From the NCBI GenBank assembly GCA_022478985.1, contig JAKSZP010018524.1:62001-126000 (forward strand): a stretch of 64,000 nucleotides of DNA. The letters run 5' to 3'. A program made the position numbers and the translations under genes. Shown here one piece after another: positions 56,726-64,000 of this stretch. The notes under the pieces were generated by a model, which saw nothing but the letters and a program-made list of their open reading frames with translations, did no database searches and was not told where the DNA came from. Source of the stretch: Massospora cicadina. Its lineage: Eukaryota > Entomophthoromycota > Entomophthoromycetes > Entomophthorales > Entomophthoraceae. How positions within the stretch are numbered: position 1 is the first letter of the stretch; each line of letters starts with the position of its first letter.

Positions 56726-57612
56726 ATGGAACTACCAGAAACAGTATCCAACCCTGACAAAACCAGAGTAGCAACCATCTCAAACAACTCACAGCTAATT
56801 CTCCCTCTGTTGTCAATTCCCACATTGGATTTTAATACTCTTCTGAATTTGGCTCCTTTTAAAGATACTCCTAATAATATCATTAATTCTTCTGAAGCAA
56901 TACCATCCAATGTTGATCAATCATTTCTCACCAGATCTGATTTGCTTCCAGAGTTTTTTTCAACTCAGCCAATCTTATAAATCAGCTGTTCTTTCAACCA
57001 AACTGGCCATCATAAATCGTGAACATTTCAAGCTCCCCTATGCAGAATTGAGGACCCAATTGACCAAGGCTCTTTCCATAGCTCTGAACCCCTCCAATCT
57101 CACAAACATCCTAGCTTGAGATGTTACAGCCTATGCCCTTCATTTTGTAAGCCAAGTTCCTTGAAGTTGGGCCACGAAGCTTCCAGCCTCTCCCAAATTA
57201 TATCGCTCATTCTGCTTTCAAATCCAAGAAGATCATATTCGTTGTCTTCAGGATGCCATCTGCTCCTTGAATAACTATCTCATATATTGGCACTCACCAT
57301 TGGTACCTTCCCCTTATAGCTCTGATTGGGGGCATGATTTGGCAATACCCGCCTAGTATCCATTGCCAACACTGGCTCACATGTCCAACATTCTTGATGA
57401 AGCCCATTGGCAAGTGCTTAAGACCATTATTCCAGCTTCAATGCCATATCAGGATTACTTGGGGTTATTTACTGACTGCCTCTTCTTTTTCTGTTGCTTA
57501 CCTCCCTGATCAGGGGTATCATGATTGGCAAGTACTGACATCTCCATTTCTCTTCCCCTTATCATATTCTCTCAGGGTTCAGCCTCTGCTCAATGAACTT
57601 GGCTTTAAGTAG
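56726..57612 (+). pseudogene. Antisense RRM/CCHC-family C-terminal piece inside element E
   Basis: On the strand opposite to element E, readings include VATISNNSQLILPLLSIP (56,726-56,980), FKLPYAELRTQLTKALSIAL (56,910-57,119), then across stops IQEDHIRCLQDAICSLNNYL (about 57,220-57,285). The last block resembles IQAEHHVAKFLENLL and DLNNYLFHINP of the gene at 23,607-25,430 in order and spacing. It lies between the integrase and the 3' LTR, where some gypsy elements carry extra ORFs. Either a captured or inserted third member of that family, or chance; moderate to low certainty. Confidence 0.4.
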
Positions 57613-57949
57613 GTCTAGCTCTTGATAGGGTCTGATCTCAGATAAATTTGACAGTCTCTTTCACTCCTACTGTTATACATCCTCACTCTAAGAGGCGACA
57701 TAGGCTGAAATATCTCTGAGGTGAGGGTAACCAAAAAAATATAAAATTATATGACTTTTTTATGCGCGTTTTTATGTTTTTTCTTACATTTTTACAATTA
57801 TTTTCTTCTTCTTCTAATATGGGACATGACCTTCACTCAGTTCAGAGGTCCATCTTAATTATTTACCCAAACTGGTTCCTAGGTATACTCCGACCTACTA
57901 ATTTGCATGGTTCAGAGGTCTTATTTTTTAAGACTTAATCATTTATCAA

Positions 57950-59132
57950 GTTCAGCGATTCTTTTTAGGACTTAACCAAAAATATCAGGACATAGCCATA
58001 TCAATGGTTTAGTGGTCCTTTGGGAACACTATTATCATTTTTCTCTTGGATCAAATGCTTTAGATACTTATAATGAACTGATTCACAATTCTTCCATCCA
58101 AGAGATTCTTGATGGAGTAGGCGTCCATCTCCATCTTGGCAATAACCTTAAATGGACCCACCATTGTGCATCTAGTTTGTTTCTTCTTTCAAAACTATGC
58201 GTAGCACAATAGGCTACCTTATCACATATTTATGTTTGGATAATGACTGTTGGTTCTTATCATCCATCATTTTGATTTTAATTTTCTCCTTCAAGGTCTT
58301 ATCAAATTCTTGCAATTGCATCACAATCAGGATATTTAACAATTGGAACAAGTACTGCTTGGCACTCATCCCAAATATTGGTTCAACCATCAAATATTGA
58401 ATCGATGGTAATGCAGCTTTCCTTCCATAAAAAAATTTAAAAGCCGTTTTTCTGTTGCCGTATGGTGAATGATGTTATATGCAAACATCACCAAATTGAT
58501 GTATGTTCTCTATGAAAATTTTTTTCCACCAATCATCTTCCTCAGCATCAAGGTCAGCGCTCCATTGACTCGTCTACCAGTCCATTCATCTCCATCTAGT
58601 AAGGTACTGCCATTACTCCTCAGATCCCCATTATTTCATTCAACCTTGGGATCACGTGGGACGTGAAATTTGTTCCATTATCATTTAACAAGACTTGTGG
58701 GCATCCATGGCAGTATATAACTTGATCTAGGATAAACTTTGCGGTACTTGTAGCATCCACTTTCGCCAGGGCCTTCGTCTCAAACCATATAGTCAGATGG
58801 TCAATCACAACTATTTTATATTTGACTCCCCCTGTGCTCATGGTTAGTGGTCCCATCACATCAATGAACACTGTATGACAGGTAAATCCAGGGCGGACCA
58901 GTTGATATCCAGTCATGTTCTTGTGGGGTTTGTGCAACTAGCACTCCACACAGCAAGCCAGATTATTGGCCACATCATAGTTAATAAACTCCCAGTAATA
59001 GTACTGGCAAATGTGGTTGGTCATTTTCCTCAGGCCTCCAAGGCTGACAACCTTATGCCCATCTTGAACAATTTCCACTCGTTCTGATAATCTTGGAAAT
59101 AATAGTTGTTTTCCATTGATCATCTTAAACAC
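57950..59132 (-). pseudogene. Integrase of element E, broken
   Basis: From the right: zinc-binding part with VSLGGLRKMTNHICQYYYWEF and ACCVEC (58,938-59,132); catalytic core (58,620-58,937) with GFTCHTVFIDVMGPL, VVIDHLTIWFETKA and CPQVLLNDNGTNFTSHV, both Asp motifs present; then FAYNIIHHTAT across frames and a C-terminal basic part (KTLKEKIKIK). The block with the catalytic Glu is broken by a frameshift and stop after NEIMGI. Closely similar in arrangement to the integrase of A. Confidence 0.8.
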
Positions 59133-59149
59133 TTGTCCACCTTTGTTTC

Positions 59150-59700
59150 AGTGTTTTCCATTGTTTTCTGAAGCGCACTTTGGATCTCTTGGGGCTCATT
59201 CTTGATTTCTCCATCAACCATCTTCTTGAACAGCTCATCAGCTTGTTGGTATACCACATGGACTATTGATATCATTGATAAGCCATCCACATTCTGGTGA
59301 GAAGATCCCTCTTGGTGGACTATCTCATAATTGTAAGCCTATAGCTTCATGCCCATTGGGCCAGTTGTCCTTCCAGTTCTCATAAATTATGTAGCCAACG
59401 CATTGAGGAGTGGTGCGTCACCACCTTAAAGTGCGTTCCATGAATATAAACCTAAAACTGTTTACATGTGTAAATTACCGCAAGGAATTCATGCTCAATA
59501 ACGGTGTAATTCATTTTGGCTGCTGATATTGTCTGGATTACATAAGCTACCAGCTTTTCATCTTTGAGCTCATCTACTTGACTCAGGATGGCGCCAATTG
59601 CCATTAACAAAACATGATTTTGGACTATAAGTTCTTGATTGAAATTAGGATATTTCAATATAGGAGAATCTATCAGATACCAGCATAATTCATCAAAAGA
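59150..59700 (-). pseudogene. RNase H of element E, broken
   Basis: 59,452-59,658 reads ELIVQNHVLLMAIGAILSQVD and MNYTVIEHEFLAVIYTCKQF. The first catalytic Asp of the usual QxDAS block is changed (QNHVL). Downstream, across stops, TDHSS-like and RxAQWA blocks can be made out around 59,330-59,420. Confidence 0.75.
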
Positions 59701-59942
59701 ACTCTGGGCCTCTTCATTTCAAATGAACCTTTCTTTGGATCCTTCAGCAAATTAAAGAGGGGCTCGGCAATTCTTGCAAAATCCCATATATAAATCTTTA
59801 GTAGCATCTGACCATTTCAAGGAACACTTGGATATCTCAGACACTTCTCAGGCTGGCAATCCTCTCTATGGCCTCAAGCTTCTGGGTTTGTGACTGCAGT
59901 CTACTAGAGTTGATCATGAACCCCAGATATTCAAACTCCTTC

Positions 59943-60710
59943 TTAAAAAGAGCACTTCCTCATTTTAATCTTCAGGTTAGCTGCGGAAAGTCTCTTAAAG
60001 TCTTCTTCCAAGCGGTGTAAATGGTCAGTAAAGGTCCTACTGAACACATTGATATCGTCCAAGTACACCTGGATGCATGACAACTTCAATTCATCTAACA
60101 TGGCGTGCATAGCCCTCTGGAACGTCGCAGGCGCATTGAAAAGACCTTGGGGCACCCTAGTTGGTTGGTATAGCCCCTGCGCAGTGATGATCGCGCATTT
60201 CTCTTGATATTTAATTGGAAAATAGATTTGACAATATCCAGAAGTTATATCCATTGTGAAGAAGTATTTGCTTCTACCAATCAATCTAATGCATCATCAA
60301 TTTGTGATAGTGGATAAAAATACTTATTTACTATTTTATTCAGCTTCCAATAATTGATCAATATCCGATTAGAGCCATTTTTCCTTCACAATCAGGATAG
60401 GGCTCACCCAAGGACTCAACGACGGAACTAGAAGCCTGTGCTTCACTAGTTTACTGATCTCTTTTTTCACTACCACCTCTGTGGTCTTTGACCACCAAAT
60501 TGGCCTCATCCTTATTGGCAAATTTTCTCAGTGTTGACCTTATGGATGACATTCCTTGCACATCCCAAATCGTGATTGTCCTGGGTGAAGATATCTTGAT
60601 GCTTTTGAATTGTTTGAGCACCTCCTCCTGCTGTCTTTCCATCAGATCAGCGATTTTCTCTAAATTGATAAATAGATTGATACTCTCATCCAGCTCTGCC
60701 AGCAATCACA
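59943..60710 (-). pseudogene. Reverse transcriptase of element E, palm intact
   Basis: 60,451-60,705 and a worn block after it carry the N-terminal part; 59,943-60,284 is an uninterrupted palm: MDITSGYCQIYFPIKYQEKC, PQGLFNAPATFQRAMH, CIQVYLDDINVFSRTF with the complete YLDD, and ANLKIKMRKCSF. The block that should read VDYRxLN near 60,340 is broken. So the catalytic centre survives but not the whole enzyme. Confidence 0.8.
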
Positions 60711-61249
60711 TCTCATTGAGGGTCCCCAAATCATTGAATTTCCTCAATCCCACCATCAGGATCATATGGTCAAATACAATGATTAAATCTTCTCAATCCT
60801 TATTTTTTTCCACTCAAATTTGCCAGGAAAACTCAAATTTTTCCATGACTTAGCATAATTATTCCAGGAACCACCCAAGGCTCTACTATGGACTTCTTCC
60901 AGGGGCTACCAACCTCTCCATACAACAGCTCAGGTATCCCCAACATCAATCCCATTTGACTATGATCTGCAATCCCAACAGTAATGTCCTTGAATTCTTG
61001 ATTCATAGCAGTGATTCCCAATTGTCCAGGATTTCTTTCAGCATTTCTCTTCATTTTTGCTCAACCAATTGGTAGAAAATTGGGATAATGCCAATCTTTT
61101 AGATCAGATTTATGAAATTTCCTGGTAAGTGGATTTTCCCTATCTCTCTGATAAACTAGAGGTAACATCTGACCTAATATGATCAATATGATATCTTTAA
61201 AGGTCATTTATCTTCATATTTTCTTAGAAACTCAGTCCTGATAAGAATA

Positions 61250-61660
61250 ACATATAGTTTTGGTTGGCCAAAACTATTGCTGGGGCGGATACCACTAAAG
61301 ATCCAAATTAGAATGGTAAAGTGTTATATGCTCCACAGGAGATGGTTGTATTCAGCCTAGCGATCCCATATTCTTTCTTATGCTCCAAATCAGGTGAGAT
61401 TCTCATCTTCTTCACCAGCTTGGTCGAGACAATGTTGATAGGCTCTAACGCAATTATTGCCTGCACCCATACTCAATTGATCAGTATATCAATATATGTA
61501 CAATCAGAGTATTGCAAAATTATATTTACTGAGTGTATAGCAGAGTTATTCCCTGAATTGAGGGTGTTAATAATTTGTAATAGCAGATCAAAGAATGATT
61601 TCTTAATCAAGATAAGGGGGATAGACAGGTTTGCCTCATCAAATCTGACCTTGGCCATAT
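61250..61660 (-). pseudogene. Aspartic protease of element E, active site lost
   Basis: Minus strand reads QAIIALEPINIVSTKLVKKM, then GAYNTLPF-stop-FGSLVVSAPAIVLANQNY, matching RAIIDTGAPVNIVSTKLVQK and GAYSALPLRFGSIVIVAPVIVLPNEQY of element A. The catalytic DTGA is replaced by ALE with a missing codon. The upstream part (61,473-61,658) is open. Confidence 0.75.
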
Positions 61661-61885
61661 CTTCTGTATTCTCTGCAGATTGAGTATTGTCCGCTAGTTG
61701 TTGCGCATATGGGCAAGTGACCTCTTGATTATTCTGGGGTCAATCCCCTTTGCTCCATATCTGTTTACAGCATTGACATAAGATGACCACTGGTAAAGTT
61801 ATTCCTGCCCGTTGTCATCAACAAATAGACCACTAATGTCAATTTCTTCAAATAAAATTTCAGGGGTAACAGTTTAATTGCAGCT

Positions 61886-63171
61886 TTAGACTATTCCCCG
61901 TCTAGGCCGTGTGCTATTTTCCCAAATAATGTGCAGGTTTAGCCTCTTTTGCATGGACCAAATTGATCTGCTCATTTGGCTTCTTGCTATATCATTGAGC
62001 AGAGAAGTGACCCTTTCCTCTTCATTGATGACAGCGTTTGTATTTCTTGTCTGTCCATTTATACTCCTCAGGCTTGTTTCCCAGCATGATTCGAATGTTG
62101 GACTCAGTAGCACTATCAGTCACCTGCGTAGGATTCAACTTTTGAACTGAACTTGGCTTGAAGCTTTGATTAGGGGCCCTAAACGTGGCTCCTAAGATCT
62201 TCAAATGTTCCTTAATTGTGAGGTGTTAATTTTGGTTGCCAACGTGGAATACATCATTTGATGTAAATCATGAGGGGGCCAAGTGACATTTGTAACGCAA
62301 TCTGCATATCAAATTATCCTGTACTTTTGCTCAGATCAAAATCTGTGATTCTTGGTAGAATTGGTCAGTAAAACTCGGTAAGGTCTTGTCCTTTTGTAAT
62401 TGGATTCCCATAATTCCTTTTTGCGTTTTGACATAAGCGTGGGACTTCCAAATTTATTTTATGGTAGTATTGGCTTCCAAGTAAGACCAGCTGTCCCCCT
62501 CTAGATGGGGTAACAAAGTTTTGACAATTGGTATCCAAACAGTTCATCACCATCAAAGCTTTTTGGCAATCACCATACCCAGACATAGTCATGTCAAACA
62601 ATCAGAAGAGCGCAGGGGCGTTATCTTAATGTCATGTGGGTAATTTTGGCGTATCTCTAAAATCTCTCAAAGTTTCTCTAGCCATTACTTTTGGTTTGGC
62701 TACTTGACTGACTTGAGGAGTGATTTTGGTGATCATCTCCAAAATGGCTGCAAATGCAGTCAGCATATTTCTGTGAATTGTTGATTTCCCAATTGGAGTT
62801 CTTGGGGTCCTTTCTTTGGTGTCAGTTGCCACATACAGCTCACATTCTCATCTATGAGTCTTCAATTCTTTGACTTGCTTCACTAGAAACTCTATGTCTG
62901 AGCTGAATGAATGCAATTGAACGTGATCCGCTCCAAGTTTCGTTTTCAAGAATAAAACTTTCTAAACTAAATCACTTTCCTTTTTCTTTAATGACGTTAC
63001 TTTTCCTAATAACTCATTGCCAAAACTATAGACATCTACGATTCCTTCATTAATCTTTGTAACTCTCTTCTTTAAGGCAGCAAATTCTCAATGATCCGCA
63101 GAATTAAAGGCGCTCTTGTTGATGGTTGCCCACTCCATCCAAAGTTTTCTTAACTCGTCCTTGTATGACAT
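61886..63171 (-). pseudogene. Gag of element E, broken
   Basis: Starts at the ATG complementing 63,169-63,171, some 36 nt inside the primer-binding site, with MSYKDELRKLWMEWATINKS and a likely coiled coil (AALKKRVTKINEGIVDVYSF, ELLGKVTSLKKKE). Stops and shifts follow; other parts are 62,632-62,832 and 62,365-62,601. The zinc knuckle lies at 61,992-62,033: Cys, His-Gln, TGA, RGKG, His, FSAQ, TGA, so both the second and fourth zinc ligands are TGA codons. Non-functional. Confidence 0.75.
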
Positions 63172-63206
63172 CTTGTCCTGGTATATCTTACTCAACTACA
63201 CCCCTC

Positions 63207-63218
63207 TAGTGAGCACCA
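63207..63218 (-). promoter_or_regulatory. Primer-binding site of element E
   Basis: Minus strand TGGTGCTCACTA, two bases inside the 5' LTR. Confidence 0.85.
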
Positions 63219-63220
63219 AT

Positions 63221-64000
63221 TGTTACAATTTAGGGGCTTCGCTTCTTGTTCACAAATAATAACCCCTAAATAATTAACTTGCACATATTCAGTTTGTGCA
63301 CCCTTTGCATTATCTGATGATATATGATATATGATTGAAAATAGTATGAAGACTATTATCCTTGATTGAATAGACAACCAGTGTTGGTCCAACACTTGAC
63401 CGGTATTCCTCCTTTAAATACTCTAGATGTCCTCGGTATGTTTTATACCCTTATCCACCTATCTTAATCCATGCTCAGATCCCTAGTTTATGGCTTTTCC
63501 TCTGGTGATACAAAGTTGAAAGCAATTCCCATCTCAGCTCAGCTTCTCTTCTTAATATCTCATTCCTTACACTTTTTTAGCACTATTGGTGCCCAATTCA
63601 AAAATGGGGAGCCACTACACATCTCAATCCTTACTATTTATCCTTCTAAAGAGTCCTCAATTAAAGCATACAGCAATAAGTTTCTTGAAGAAGAATTGAA
63701 CTAAAAACCAATGAATTCTGCTAAAGTTTAGAGTCTGTTTTTTATAAGTGAATTATCAGGTAAATTTATAGAGGGAATTCAGTGCTCAACCCTTGGTTGG
63801 CGCCTCAGTCTTTGAAATGGAAGCCTTTGCCATTAAATTACCTGTCTCAGATTCAGCACACTACAAAATTGGAAAATTCTTAACCTCTGGTAGAATTGAG
63901 TCATTTAAACAGAAAGCTTGAGAATTAATAACAAAAAATGAGTTTAGCTCTGAGAATGGTAATATTTCGATTTAAATTGGCCACAAAAATGGTAATATTC
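63221..64000 (-). repeat. 5' LTR of element E, cut by the window end
   Basis: 780 bp visible, starting TGTTACAATTT on the plus strand and matching the left LTR through about 63,830. A TGGCGCC motif and an AT-rich tail follow. Confidence 0.75.

Larger units (their letters stand above)
54891..64000 (-). mobile_element. Ty3/gypsy element E (runs past the window end), inactive
   Basis: Left (3') LTR from 54,891 and right (5') LTR from 63,221 match; the right one is cut by the window end. Primer-binding site at 63,207-63,218; polypurine tract at about 55,991-56,003 and another candidate at 56,551-56,560. Minus-strand order is gag, protease, RT, RNase H, integrase. Related to A (similar protease and RT). 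RT keeps YLDD, but Gag and protease are broken. A plus-strand ORF-like piece lies between integrase and the 3' LTR. Confidence 0.85.

Noticed and set aside
57334..57612. Membrane-protein gene in the hydrophobic plus-strand frame
   Set aside because: It overlaps the antisense relic in element E in a different frame, starts at no good ATG and has no continuation; low-complexity T-rich codons give the hydrophobicity.
1..64000. CRISPR arrays, bacterial operons, rRNA or tRNA genes
   Set aside because: No array of regular short repeats with unique spacers, no Shine-Dalgarno-led gene strings and no convincing tRNA fold or rRNA signature was seen; retrotransposon content and gene type are eukaryotic.

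Overview
The window is eukaryotic, AT-rich and made almost entirely of transposable elements at different stages of decay. The only clear host gene is an intronless homologue of the U5 snRNP protein Lin1/CD2BP2 (38,739-39,689, minus). Single-exon host gene, Ty3/gypsy elements without an envelope gene, short non-autonomous LTR elements and heavy CpG loss together suggest a large, repeat-bloated fungal genome. An early-diverging lineage or a rust would fit, but that is inference; the sequence alone does not fix the taxon.

Layout from left to right. 1-12 kb: very old, AT-rich remains, including a primer-binding site beside an LTR-like edge (2.28 kb) and a worn Ty3/gypsy protease and integrase (4.8-7.3 kb). 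12.08-12.65 kb: a solo LTR with a 5-bp target duplication. 14.49-15.58 kb: a TTAA-flanked, piggyBac-like non-autonomous DNA element with internal tandem repeats. 16.7-19.3 kb and 23.6-25.4 kb: two opposite copies of an RRM-like plus CCHC-knuckle gene; the second lies between long inverted repeats (about 23.1-26.4 kb). 26.68-28.62 kb: a small LTR element (TRIM type) with a perfect target duplication. 28.82-36.95 kb: a full-length but dead Ty3/gypsy element C (minus), whose gag is split by a GC-rich 1.6-kb insertion. 38.5-40.7 kb: the host gene in an island that keeps its CpGs. 42.53-50.66 kb: a second small LTR element whose left LTR is split by a full-length Ty3/gypsy element A (42,928-49,484, plus). 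50.8-52.0 kb: a LINE ORF2 ruin (minus). 53.4-54.9 kb: a Ty3/gypsy fragment D (plus) cut by the LTR of element E (54,891 to beyond the window end, minus).

Elements A, C, E, the small element at 42.5-50.7 kb and the ruin at 2.3 kb share one 12-nt primer-binding sequence (TGGTGCTCACTA), so they probably prime from the same tRNA and the small element may have been mobilised by the large ones. No element looks active. In A the lethal changes (CGA to TGA stops, loss of one catalytic Asp in reverse transcriptase and the catalytic Glu of integrase) and many differences between its two LTRs fall at CpG sites, which points to cytosine methylation and deamination as the force that killed it.

The best candidate for something undescribed is the RRM/CCHC gene family: it occurs in at least two long copies and probably a third antisense piece inside element E, seems to carry a short spliced intron near its 3' end, and in one copy is enclosed by inverted repeats of 500 bp or more.
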